Numbered from the stretch's first letter, positions 1-7,076 are shown. The stretch: 9,799 bases of DNA from Chitinophagaceae bacterium (GCA_016786965.1 JAEUVL010000289.1:1-9799), one strand, 5' to 3'. Numbers and translations are program-made. Notes: generated from the letters alone by a model not told the origin.

Positions 1-77
1 CCCTTTCCGCCCTGCATTCCCATCCTTGAAAGCTCAATGGCCCTCTCCAGGAATTTCCTGTCTCTGTCCTGTTGCAT
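1..77 (-). CDS. Probable nucleoside (guanine/cytidine-type) deaminase, N-terminal fragment
   Basis: Only the first 25 codons are inside the window; the gene runs off the left edge on the minus strand. The reading frame begins at an ATG (75-77) with an in-frame TAA 9 nt upstream, so no longer ATG start is possible. The peptide starts MQQDRDRKFLERAIELS and ends in a Gly-Gly-Lys-Gly run. This resembles the first helix and the segment before the 'GPFGAVIV' strand of Bacteroidota nucleoside deaminases (cytidine/deoxycytidylate deaminase fold, cytosolic, zinc-dependent). The zinc ligands (HAE and PCxxC motifs) lie outside the window, so the call rests on N-terminal similarity alone. It is transcribed divergently from the gene at 264. 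A -7-like element lies at 114-121. Confidence 0.6.
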   Translation of the reverse strand, partial: MQQDRDRKFLERAIELSRMGMQGGK

Positions 78-113
78 ACCTGATTATTAATAAGTTGAAC
101 AAACTTTCTTTTG

Positions 114-121
114 CAAATATG
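114..121 (-). promoter_or_regulatory. Candidate -7 promoter element for the deaminase gene
   Basis: On the minus strand this reads CATATTTG, matching the Bacteroidota -7 consensus TAnnTTTG at every fixed position but the first. It ends 36 nt before the deaminase ATG, a usual spacing. I saw no clear -33 TTTG partner. The rest of 78-263 is AT-rich non-coding sequence between divergent genes and shows nothing else I can name. Confidence 0.3.
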
Positions 122-263
122 TGGTCTATTGCTGAATTCTCCACAGTTTATGCAGCTACCCGTTTCCAATATGAAGTTAATATTAATTTTATGTTAACCA
201 CCCGCTGGCAGCAAGAAGGGTTGTAATTTCTCTTAAAATTTAACCACACCAAACCTGTTTATT

Positions 264-758
264 ATGAGATGGGAAACGTCTTCCGGCACCAATAATAATG
301 AAGTGTACAAGTTATATAAAGGTGAGAAAAAACTGCTTACGCTTACAATCAATCCCTTCTCCAATTCTGCAAGAGTAGAGTGCGAAGGAGAAAAAAGGAT
401 CTTCCTTATCAGAAAAGAGGGTTTTCGTAAAAACAAAACGGTATTAAGAACTGAATATGGTTTTAAGATTGGTGAACTGGGGATAGAAAACAAAGAACAT
501 TTCATTACGGTGAACGACCAACGCTTTTACTACACCATACAGAATAACCCCCTGGCCGAGCTTATCTTATACAAAGAATCTAAAGAAACCCCCTTTGTAG
601 CCTGTGGTCTGAGTGCTGAAGAAGGCGATACTTCAGTTCGTTTTTCAAAGGACAGCACCCTGAACAACGAACCTCATCCCGGTTTGCTGATGGCATTATG
701 CTGGTATATGTTCTTACCGGTGGCCAAAGAAAATGTGGTGGAATTTGCGACTGCCTGA
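264..758 (+). CDS. Conserved-type hypothetical protein, possibly tubby/LURP-one-like fold
   Basis: The protein has 164 aa, no signal peptide and no Cys-box, so it is probably cytosolic. I do not recognise a named family with certainty. Residues 14-130 form alternating short hydrophobic and polar stretches that look like consecutive beta strands (for example 22-30, 45-50, 58-72, 80-92, 96-104). A single very hydrophobic segment follows near the C-terminus (about 139-153, LLMALCWYMFLPV). Many strands followed by one buried C-terminal helix is the architecture of tubby, phospholipid-scramblase and LURP-one (LOR) proteins, so I infer a small member of that superfamily, perhaps a lipid or membrane-associated regulator. 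The same helix could instead be a membrane anchor. The ATG at 264 is the first usable start; no SD is present. The gene converges on the Mur ligase gene with 4 bp between stops. Confidence 0.75.
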   Translation: MRWETSSGTNNNEVYKLYKGEKKLLTLTINPFSNSARVECEGEKRIFLIRKEGFRKNKTVLRTEYGFKIGELGIENKEHFITVNDQRFYYTIQNNPLAELILYKESKETPFVACGLSAEEGDTSVRFSKDSTLNNEPHPGLLMALCWYMFLPVAKENVVEFATA

Positions 759-762
759 GATG

Positions 763-2139
763 CTATAATTCTTTCCATACCTGCTGTGCAAATTGCTCCA
801 GCGAAGGATCCCTGGCGGCCATCAGCAGTATCACACAATCATTGGTGAGGTGTGCTCTTGCAGTTGCTAAAAATTCATTCCTGTTGCTCACAAAAAAAGC
901 TGATTTGCCCAATGCTTTCAGATCACTGATCAGGTCTCCGGCAGAAATATCTTTTACCGCAGTGCCTCCGGCATAATAAATTTCACTCATCCATATTTCA
1001 TCATCAGGGCGAAGCACATTACCTATCTCTTTAACAAAATCATCCCGTAAAAACTTGGTAGGCTTATATCCATGTGGCTGAAACCAGGCAATCACTTTTG
1101 ATGCTACCGGCTGACAGGCAGCAATGGCCGCTGCACATTTGACCGGGTTGTGTCCATAATCATCAATCAGCCAAACGCCATGCTTATTTCCCAATACCTG
1201 GTGACGGCGATAGATCCCTTCATAGTTCTTCAATGCAGCTGCGCTCGTAGAAAGCTCCACTCCTATTTGCGCTGCTACGGCAGAAGCCGCCAGCGCATTC
1301 TCCATATTATGCTTTCCTACTACCTGTAAGCTAAAAGGCTCCCCGTTGATAGTGAATGATATTTCTAATCCCTGTTGGCTAAACCCGGAAGCTATATACC
1401 CTGCCTCAACTGCAGCATCGGTAGAGAAATCATGCATCTTGTCCTGCGACAATTGCCTCGATAAAGGATGTGATTGGTTGACTACAAACCTTTGACTGTT
1501 ATTCCGGAATGTGCCAAACAAACTCATCAGTTCTTCTATCTCCTGGTGATCTTTATCCACGTTCAGCAGCAAACCGATCTCCGGTTTATATTGTACAATT
1601 GATCCATCACTTTCATCAGCTTCTATTACCAGCCATTCACCACCGCCTACCTTGGCATTGCCGATCTTGCCGCTTTTAATAATACTGATAAGGCCAGCCC
1701 CGCTGATAATACTGGGTTGCAACCCTGCATATTCCAGTATATCAAACAGCATGGCACTGGTAGTACTTTTTCCGCTGGTACCGCCCACTGCAATCGTTTT
1801 TTTACTGGCAGCAATAATTGAAAGCAGCTCTGACCGTCGGATGATTGGAATGTTCAGCTGTTTCGCTTTCTGTACTTCCATTACAGTATCTTCTATGGCG
1901 GTGGATACCACAATCAGGTCAGTATCAGCCGTGATGCCTTCTCCATTTTGTACAAAACAGCCGATCCCTTCTGCCAGCAGCTTTTCCTTTACTTCGTTAT
2001 ATTCGCCGGGCACAAAAAAACGGTCGCTCCCGGACACACTCTTTCCGGTCCCTTTTAAATACTGGGCAATAGCACTCATTCCCACACCGGCAATGCCGAT
2101 AAAAAAGGGAGTTTTGAAGTCATGAACAGAAGATATCAT
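763..2139 (-). CDS. MurC/Mpl-like Mur ligase (UDP-N-acetylmuramate--amino acid/peptide ligase family)
   Basis: This 458-aa cytosolic enzyme has the full three-domain Mur ligase layout. Domain 1 has the UDP-binding loop GIAGVGMS (15-22). The central ATPase domain has the P-loop GGTSGKST (119-126), the acidic motif EADESDGS (173-180) and VDKDH (194-198), followed by HNMENALAA (277-285). The C-terminal domain begins after RRHQVLG (311-317) and carries DDYGHNP (326-332) and FQPHGY (353-358). Family members couple ATP hydrolysis to joining L-alanine (MurC) or a recycled tripeptide (Mpl) to UDP-MurNAc. The usual GTHGKTTT and DDYAHHP motifs read GTSGKSTT and DDYGHNP here. The gene also stands alone, outside a division/cell-wall cluster. 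It may therefore be a recycling ligase or a paralogue and not the essential MurC. Length is normal for MurC/Mpl. A -7-like element lies 4 nt before the ATG. Confidence 0.85.
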   Translation of the reverse strand: MISSVHDFKTPFFIGIAGVGMSAIAQYLKGTGKSVSGSDRFFVPGEYNEVKEKLLAEGIGCFVQNGEGITADTDLIVVSTAIEDTVMEVQKAKQLNIPIIRRSELLSIIAASKKTIAVGGTSGKSTTSAMLFDILEYAGLQPSIISGAGLISIIKSGKIGNAKVGGGEWLVIEADESDGSIVQYKPEIGLLLNVDKDHQEIEELMSLFGTFRNNSQRFVVNQSHPLSRQLSQDKMHDFSTDAAVEAGYIASGFSQQGLEISFTINGEPFSLQVVGKHNMENALAASAVAAQIGVELSTSAAALKNYEGIYRRHQVLGNKHGVWLIDDYGHNPVKCAAAIAACQPVASKVIAWFQPHGYKPTKFLRDDFVKEIGNVLRPDDEIWMSEIYYAGGTAVKDISAGDLISDLKALGKSAFFVSNRNEFLATARAHLTNDCVILLMAARDPSLEQFAQQVWKEL

Positions 2140-2143
2140 GTTG

Positions 2144-2151
2144 CAAATAAA
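2144..2151 (-). promoter_or_regulatory. Candidate -7 element immediately upstream of the Mur ligase start
   Basis: On the minus strand this reads TTTATTTG, with one mismatch to TAnnTTTG. It ends only 4 nt before the ATG at 2139, so transcription from it would start at or near the first codon and give a leaderless mRNA. The match could be chance in AT-rich DNA. No SD precedes this gene, which is at least compatible with leaderless or SD-independent initiation. Confidence 0.25.
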
Positions 2152-2286
2152 AGAAATAATTGGAGAGAAGGATTTTTAGTTCGCCGGGCGTCAAAAAACA
2201 AAATCAATTGAGCCGGAAAACTATACCAGGTCTCTTTAAACTAAATTATAAACTGTCAGTCAGACACCGCACCTAAAGCCCCAACT

Positions 2287-3468
2287 ATGCCAACCACCAA
2301 ACCCCGATCGCTCATTCTAGCATTCATTTCAGCCACATTAGTATTTATAGCCTGCAACAAAGAAGACAATGGAAGTACACCCACCCCAACCAATCCGGTT
2401 GACCCGGTTGCCGCTGTACTCAATTTGCCCAGCTCTCCATACAATTATGCTAACCCCGCCCTTCCCGGCTACCTTACGGGGCCTGGTATTCAGGGACAAA
2501 TAAACACCCCTGCCGGTAATCCTATAACCAATGATGGGGCCACCTTGGGCAGGGTATTATTTTATGACAAGAATCTTTCCATCAACAATACGATCTCCTG
2601 CGCTTCGTGCCATAAACAAGCCAATGCCTTTTCTGACCCCGTGGCAAAAAGTGTAGGGTTTAACGGGGGCTTTACCGGCAGAAACTCCATGTCGCTGATA
2701 GATGCCATGTATTATCCCAACGGCCGCTTCTTCTGGGATCAGCGGGCTGCCACGCTGGAAGCCCAGACGCTGATGCCTATACAAGACCTTGTTGAAATGG
2801 GAATGACGCTACCACAACTGGAAACAAAACTCCGCGGACTTGCCTATTATCCCCCCCTTTTCAAAAAAGCATTCAATAACGACAGCACCATAAACAGTAC
2901 CAAAATAGCACAGGCCCTTTCTCAATTCATCCGTTCCATTGTTTCTTACCAATCAAAATATGATGCAGGAAGAGCAACTTTTCCTACAGCACCAGCTCCA
3001 CCCCCCAATGCCATTTTCCCCAATTTTACTGCACAGGAAAACAGGGGTAAAGAATTGTTCCTGCTACCTCAAACTGCCTGCGCCGCCTGTCACGGGTCAG
3101 AAACATTTACTGCCCCGCAGGAAAAGAATAATGGCCTTGATTTGGTGACCATCGACAGGGGGTTTGGCGCTGTCGTGAACAATGTGAACCAGGATGCTAC
3201 TTTTAAAGTAACAACGCTGCGCAATGTGGAACTTACACCCCCTTATATGCACGATGGAAGATTTTCAACGCTGGAAGAAGTAATCGAACATTACAGCACG
3301 GGTGTAAAGAATCATCCTAATTTATCACCACAATTAAGATTGCCGGGCGGGCAACCCCGACTGGGAAATTTCACCCCGCAGGATAAAGCGGCACTTGTTG
3401 CCTTTTTAAAAACACTCACAGATGTGAATGTAACTACTGATATAAAATATTCAAATCCTTTCAAGTAA
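2287..3468 (+). CDS. Di-haem cytochrome c peroxidase / MauG-family lipoprotein
   Basis: The 393-aa protein starts with a hydrophobic signal ending FIAC, so Cys23 is the likely lipidated residue, followed by an acidic and Pro/Thr-rich linker (24-41). It should be anchored in a membrane facing the periplasm. Two c-type haem sites are visible: CASCH (105-109) in the N-terminal domain and CAACH (265-269) in the C-terminal domain. Conserved family segments include FFWDQRAATLEAQ (148-160) and PYMHDGRFSTLEEVIEHY (319-336). Family members reduce H2O2 with electrons from small c-type cytochromes, or oxidise protein or organic substrates as MauG does. Tyr336 falls where classical CcpA enzymes have the methionine axial ligand and MauG has tyrosine, suggesting a MauG-like distal haem. 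An APAPPP stretch (235-240) is a short Pro-rich insert. The start ATG gives a complete lipoprotein signal. I found no clear TAnnTTTG element in the 147-bp divergent intergenic region. Confidence 0.93.
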   Translation: MPTTKPRSLILAFISATLVFIACNKEDNGSTPTPTNPVDPVAAVLNLPSSPYNYANPALPGYLTGPGIQGQINTPAGNPITNDGATLGRVLFYDKNLSINNTISCASCHKQANAFSDPVAKSVGFNGGFTGRNSMSLIDAMYYPNGRFFWDQRAATLEAQTLMPIQDLVEMGMTLPQLETKLRGLAYYPPLFKKAFNNDSTINSTKIAQALSQFIRSIVSYQSKYDAGRATFPTAPAPPPNAIFPNFTAQENRGKELFLLPQTACAACHGSETFTAPQEKNNGLDLVTIDRGFGAVVNNVNQDATFKVTTLRNVELTPPYMHDGRFSTLEEVIEHYSTGVKNHPNLSPQLRLPGGQPRLGNFTPQDKAALVAFLKTLTDVNVTTDIKYSNPFK

Positions 3469-3476
3469 GTTTATAA

Positions 3477-3514
3477 AAATGATCAGGGTGTCTTCTTTTG
3501 CGCCCTGATCATTT
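3477..3514. terminator. Hairpin terminator containing the stop codon of the DUF1905 gene
   Basis: A perfect 12-bp inverted repeat, AAATGATCAGGG (3477-3488) and CCCTGATCATTT (3503-3514), encloses a 14-nt loop. Read on the minus strand, the stem is followed by a short U-rich tract from the A-rich sequence at 3475-3479, so it fits an intrinsic terminator for the gene at 3483-3992. Its stop codon (3483-3485) and last ten codons lie inside the hairpin. On the plus strand it sits 8 nt after the peroxidase stop and may end that transcript too, although no T-run extends past the stem on that side. Confidence 0.7.
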
Positions 3515-3992
3515 CCCCGTAACCCCAGTGTTTGGCCAGGGCATTCACTGCCAGGGCAATTCTTTTCACCCTGGTGGTTTCTGTCTTTGCTTCATCGATC
3601 CACTTGCTAAAGTACCGCTGGTGAGAACCTGCCAGGCTTTGAAAGAATGCATTGGCGACAGGCTCATCATTGAGGCAATCAATAAAATCTTTATTAAAAA
3701 CAAATTCACTCTTATCTTCCTGCAGTTGCACCTGCACCGTTGCCCCGTGTTTTTTTCCTATTGCTTTTCTCAAAGCCGCATTAAGCACTAAAATGAAGCG
3801 GCCGCCACCCATTGGAAGCAGTGATATCCGCTTGATCGGATGAGCATCCAATTTACCTTTCACCTTAAATTCCTTCTTGTTCCCCGGTTTGATTTGCTGG
3901 GCAAGATCAACCGGAACCTCAATATATGTCCAGCCTGTTTTCTCTCCCATTTTATCAAACCGGTGAACAGCAGCAGTAAACTTAACCAGCAT
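3483..3992 (-). CDS. DUF1905 / YdeI-OmdA family protein
   Basis: The 169-aa soluble protein has two parts. Residues about 3-88 match the DUF1905 beta-barrel pattern: KFTAAVHRF, then GWTYIEVP, a KVKGKLDAHP turn, and a GGGRFILVLNAALRKAIG segment. Residues about 108-165 match the helical YdeI/OmpD-associated (OmdA) domain, with the signature run F-x-x-L-x(3)-H-Q-R-Y-F-S-K-W-I-D-E-A-K and then TRVKRIALAVNALA. Proteins with the OmdA domain are often labelled 'bacteriocin-protection'; the biochemical role is not established and the label should not be read as a demonstrated function. The start is fixed by a TAA codon directly in frame before the ATG. The transcript probably begins near 4037, and its leader contains a two-codon ORF with a good SD (4013-4032). 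The coding end lies within a terminator hairpin shared with the convergent peroxidase gene. Confidence 0.88.
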   Translation of the reverse strand: MLVKFTAAVHRFDKMGEKTGWTYIEVPVDLAQQIKPGNKKEFKVKGKLDAHPIKRISLLPMGGGRFILVLNAALRKAIGKKHGATVQVQLQEDKSEFVFNKDFIDCLNDEPVANAFFQSLAGSHQRYFSKWIDEAKTETTRVKRIALAVNALAKHWGYGEMIRAQKKTP

Positions 3993-4012
3993 TTAGATAA
4001 CTATAGTTTAAA

Positions 4013-4032
4013 TTACATCATCAGTTCTCCTT
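4013..4032 (-). promoter_or_regulatory. Minimal upstream ORF (Met-Met-stop) with Shine-Dalgarno in the DUF1905 leader
   Basis: On the minus strand AAGGAGA (4026-4032) is followed after 4 nt by ATG ATG TAA (4021 down to 4013). The mini-ORF stop lies 20 nt before the DUF1905 ATG, which itself has no SD. Bacteroidota genes rarely carry a strong SD, so its presence before a two-codon ORF is odd. It could be a translational standby or coupling site, or a chance arrangement. It lies within the transcript predicted from the -7 element at 4044-4051. Confidence 0.35.
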
Positions 4033-4043
4033 ACAAAAATCAA

Positions 4044-4051
4044 CAAATTTA
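4044..4051 (-). promoter_or_regulatory. -7 promoter element for the DUF1905 gene
   Basis: On the minus strand this reads TAAATTTG, an exact match to TAnnTTTG, ending 51 nt before the ATG at 3992. It overlaps by two bases a -7-like TACTTTTA on the plus strand (4050-4057), which would serve the divergent iron-permease-family gene. That second element runs into the first base of the start codon, so it would yield a leaderless or nearly leaderless mRNA. Confidence 0.45.
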
Positions 4052-4056
4052 CTTTT

Positions 4057-4518
4057 ATGGCTAACTCTATTTCGGTCTTGTTTGAAAAATTCTCTGCCCG
4101 TGCCACAAAAGCCACCGGCAAACCGGCCGCCTTTCTCCTGGCCTTACTCCTGATTATTGGATGGGTGGTCACCGGCCCCATTTTTCACTTTTCCGATACC
4201 TGGCAATTAGTGATCAATACCGGTACCACTATCATTACTTTCCTGATGGTATTCCTTATCCAGCAATCACAAAATAAAGATACCCTGGCATTGCAATTAA
4301 AATTGAATGAACTGATCGCAGCATCTTCCAAAGCCAGCAACAGGCTTATTGATGTGGAAGACCTCAGCTCCGAAGAACTCACCATACTTAAAAAATTTTA
4401 TGTACGACTATCCGAATTGTCTAAAATAGAAGGCAATATTCATCAAAGCCACTCCGTAGATGAAGCAAATGCCCTGCATGAATCAAAAAGAAAAAAGGGA
4501 CAGGAAGGAACAATATAG
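4057..4518 (+). CDS. Low affinity iron permease family protein (two-helix membrane protein)
   Basis: The 153-aa protein begins with an amphipathic segment (FEKFSARATKATGKPAAF), then a membrane helix at about 24-40 (FLLALLLIIGWVVTGPI). The family-defining stretch FSDTWQLVINTGTTIITFLMVFLIQQSQNKD (about 45-75) contains the second helix (about 54-69). The C-terminal half (76-153) is charged and mostly helical, hence probably cytosolic. The family is named after yeast Fet4, but bacterial members contain only this short two-helix unit, so iron transport by this protein is a family label and not something the sequence proves. The start codon follows directly on a -7-like sequence; no SD and no alternative upstream ATG are present. 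It diverges from the DUF1905 gene and precedes the outer-membrane protein gene, which has its own promoter. Confidence 0.88.
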   Translation: MANSISVLFEKFSARATKATGKPAAFLLALLLIIGWVVTGPIFHFSDTWQLVINTGTTIITFLMVFLIQQSQNKDTLALQLKLNELIAASSKASNRLIDVEDLSSEELTILKKFYVRLSELSKIEGNIHQSHSVDEANALHESKRKKGQEGTI

Positions 4519-4530
4519 ACAGACTTGAAT

Positions 4531-4553
4531 AATTGGTTATTTTTTAACCAGTT
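4531..4553 (+). terminator. Possible weak terminator hairpin after the iron-permease-family gene
   Basis: AATTGGTTA and TAACCAGTT form a 9-bp stem with one G-T wobble around a 5-nt T loop, 13 nt after the stop codon. It lacks a T-run after the stem (CTTAATT follows), so termination would be inefficient or Rho-assisted. It lies just upstream of the -7 element at 4570-4577. Confidence 0.35.
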
Positions 4554-4569
4554 CTTAATTCTATTTTCA

Positions 4570-4577
4570 TAGATTTG
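4570..4577 (+). promoter_or_regulatory. -7 promoter element for the outer-membrane beta-barrel gene
   Basis: TAGATTTG is an exact match to TAnnTTTG and lies 30 nt before the ATG at 4608, giving an expected leader of about 20-25 nt. It decides the start of the downstream gene: the longest frame begins at a TTG inside this element (4575) and so cannot be translated from there. No clear -33 TTTG motif is seen at the expected distance. Confidence 0.6.
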
Positions 4578-4607
4578 TCGCTATACCTTACAAGCCCTGT
4601 TGTGCTC

Positions 4608-7031
4608 ATGATTTTTAAGTGTTTCCCTTTAATAAGTAAGATCGGCGTCCTTGCAATTGTATCCTTTTTTACATTGTCACTTGCTGCCCAGGAAACTACG
4701 ATCAGTATAAAAGCTGTCAATCAAAAGAAAGAACCTCTTTCCTTTGCAACCATCACTGTCACCAACAGGCTCGACAGCAGCATTACTTTTCAGAAAGCTG
4801 CCGACAGTACCGGGGTTGCCAAATTCATACTGGCTAAAAACAAACAATACACTGTTGCTATCTCCGCCATCAATTATCTGCCACTTGAAAAAGGCATCAG
4901 CACCAACGGTACACAATCATCCTTTACCCTTACACTTGAATCATCGGGAAAGGTGCTTGATGCCGTTATCCTTACACCTAAAAAACCGTTGATGCGGCAG
5001 GAAGATGATAAGACGATTATTGATCCGGAAAACTTAGTGGCCGCCTCCACCAGCGGCTATGAGGTCATTGAAAAAACACCCGGGCTTTTTGTAGACCAGG
5101 ATGGCAATATATACATAAGCAGCCTTACACCGGCCACTGTACAGATCAATGGCCGTGACCTGAAAATGAGTACTGCCGATGTGGCCACGATGCTCAAGAA
5201 TTTACCCCCTAATTCTATAGCCAGCATTGAAGTGGTAAGAACCCCATCAGCCAGTGCAGATGCCTCCAGCAGTGGCGGTATCGTAAATGTAGTATTGAAG
5301 AAAGGTGTAAAGATTGGGATGACAGGAAGTGTTAATGGTGGCTTTCAGCAAGGTGTGTACGGTAATCAATTCATCGGGTTCAACCTCAACAATAATGACG
5401 GACGTAAAAGCTATTATATCAACCTGAACTATGGCAACCGCAACAGCTACGAGAATATTGTGTCCAGCCGCCTCTTTGCTCCTGACTCATCATTGAAGCA
5501 GGATGCTTACACCACATACCCTGCTGACACCTATTATGCTGGCTATGGCATCAATTATAATCTCGGCAAGAAGTGGAACATTGATTTTTCCGGAAATATC
5601 AACCTGAATAAATCAGACAACACAACAGAAAACGGAAGCGAGATCAGTAAGATCAGTACTGCACAGGTATTGACCAGCAATATGAACAGGGTCAATAATA
5701 AAAACAGCTCCCTCGTAATCGGCAATGGTATTGAAACCAAACTTAAGATGGACTCCGTCGGCTCCGAATGGTCGAACAATGTGTTCTTCTATTTCTCTCA
5801 CAATACTTCCGATCAACTGTATGCTACCAGCTTTTACAGCCCTGCACTGCCCGTGATCGGTGGCGACGGCATTGGTGATAACAAGAGAAACTTCTTCTCT
5901 GCCAAAACAGACCTGAAGCTAAAACTGAAGAATAAACTCACTATCGAAACAGGCGGAAGATCCACCATTCACACCTATAAGAATATTACCAACTACTGGA
6001 ATGAGATGAATGGAGTAAGAAGTAAAGATATTGGCCGCACCAATACCTTCAATTACAAGGAGAATATTAATGCACTGTACCTGCAAGGTTCAAAAACCTT
6101 CGGAAAAGATATTGTACTAAAAGTGGGAACCAGGCTGGAAAACACCAATATGAACGGGGAGCAGGTCATACCGGACGACACAACGTTTGCCATACACCGC
6201 ACCGATCTTTTTCCCTATGTATTCCTCAGTAAGAACCTGATGAAAATAGCAGGTTATGATCTGCGGGCATACCTTGTTTACCGGCGCACCATCAGCAGGC
6301 CGGTGTATGAGCAACTGAACCCTTTTCCCAAGTACATCGACCAGTATTTGTCAGAGATAGGAAATCCTTCACTGCGACCACAGTTCACTCAAAACTATGA
6401 AGCCAACGTAAGTGTGGATGAACGCCCTATATTAGCTGTGGGAGTGAATGACACAAAAGATATTTTTTCAATTGTAACCTACCAGGCGGATACCAACCAA
6501 AGCCAGGCATACAGGACCTACGATAATCTCGGTAAGAATAAAGAATGGTACCTGCGGGGCCTGGGTGCTTTACCACCCGGTGGCCGTTATTTCTTTGTAC
6601 TCGGAGCACAATACAATCATAATTTCTATGAGGGCCTTTACGAAGGAAAACCACTGTCCTTTAAAAAAGGCACCTGGACATTCTTTACTTACCAAACATT
6701 CAAGATCGACAAACGGTCCGTTATTACATTAAATGGCTTCGTACGGCTGCGTGGACAGCAGCAATTGTATGAGATAGAACCGTTTGGCTCCCTGAATACA
6801 AGTGTCAACAGAAAATTCTTTAAAGATAAACTGGTGGCAACTATCAGCCTGAGTGATATGTTCCGTACCAACATCAACAAGTTTGTGCTCAGGCAGGGAT
6901 CAGTAGATGCAAGCGGCCGACGTGTATCCGATACCAGGCGTTTTGGCCTTAATCTCCGTTACAACTTTGGCATCCGCAAAAAAGAAGAGAACGGAAACAT
7001 CTTTAATACGGAACCTCCTGTAGGTAATTGA
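4608..7031 (+). CDS. Outer-membrane beta-barrel protein, TonB-receptor-like (CarboxypepD_reg-like + plug + OMP_b-brl_3 type)
   Basis: From the ATG at 4608 the product is 807 aa. Residues 1-27 form a signal peptide ending LSLAA before QE. Residues about 31-112 are a carboxypeptidase-regulatory-like beta sandwich (EPLSFATITV, DSTGVAKF, YTVAISAINYLP). Residues about 115-233 form a plug-like domain with the segments YEVIEKTPGLFVDQDGNI, VQINGRDLKM, LKNLPPNSIASIEVVRTPS and SGGIVNVVLKKG. The remainder is a long barrel rich in alternating aromatic strands, including the conserved patch RAYLVYRRTISRPVYEQLNPF and GNPSLRPQ. Such proteins sit in the outer membrane and import or bind ligands, with TonB energy in classical members. 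No SusD-like partner gene is adjacent and no obvious TonB box is seen, so it belongs to the stand-alone 'outer membrane beta-barrel family' and not to a polysaccharide utilisation pair. The substrate is unknown. The neighbouring iron-permease-family gene is only suggestive of metal uptake. Confidence 0.92.
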   Translation: MIFKCFPLISKIGVLAIVSFFTLSLAAQETTISIKAVNQKKEPLSFATITVTNRLDSSITFQKAADSTGVAKFILAKNKQYTVAISAINYLPLEKGISTNGTQSSFTLTLESSGKVLDAVILTPKKPLMRQEDDKTIIDPENLVAASTSGYEVIEKTPGLFVDQDGNIYISSLTPATVQINGRDLKMSTADVATMLKNLPPNSIASIEVVRTPSASADASSSGGIVNVVLKKGVKIGMTGSVNGGFQQGVYGNQFIGFNLNNNDGRKSYYINLNYGNRNSYENIVSSRLFAPDSSLKQDAYTTYPADTYYAGYGINYNLGKKWNIDFSGNINLNKSDNTTENGSEISKISTAQVLTSNMNRVNNKNSSLVIGNGIETKLKMDSVGSEWSNNVFFYFSHNTSDQLYATSFYSPALPVIGGDGIGDNKRNFFSAKTDLKLKLKNKLTIETGGRSTIHTYKNITNYWNEMNGVRSKDIGRTNTFNYKENINALYLQGSKTFGKDIVLKVGTRLENTNMNGEQVIPDDTTFAIHRTDLFPYVFLSKNLMKIAGYDLRAYLVYRRTISRPVYEQLNPFPKYIDQYLSEIGNPSLRPQFTQNYEANVSVDERPILAVGVNDTKDIFSIVTYQADTNQSQAYRTYDNLGKNKEWYLRGLGALPPGGRYFFVLGAQYNHNFYEGLYEGKPLSFKKGTWTFFTYQTFKIDKRSVITLNGFVRLRGQQQLYEIEPFGSLNTSVNRKFFKDKLVATISLSDMFRTNINKFVLRQGSVDASGRRVSDTRRFGLNLRYNFGIRKKEENGNIFNTEPPVGN

Positions 7032-7076
7032 TCCAACAGACTACAAATTAAAAATCGCCGAGTGGTCATTTACCCC

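Noticed and set aside
26..226. 66-aa plus-strand frame at the left edge
   Set aside because: It overlaps the deaminase N-terminus on the opposite strand and the divergent promoter region, and lacks protein-like character.
1652..2125. 157-aa plus-strand frame opposite the Mur ligase
   Set aside because: It is antisense to strongly conserved Mur ligase motifs; its apparent hydrophobicity is a by-product.
4575..4607. TTG start for the outer-membrane protein
   Set aside because: The codon lies within the -7 promoter element, so it would not be in the mRNA.
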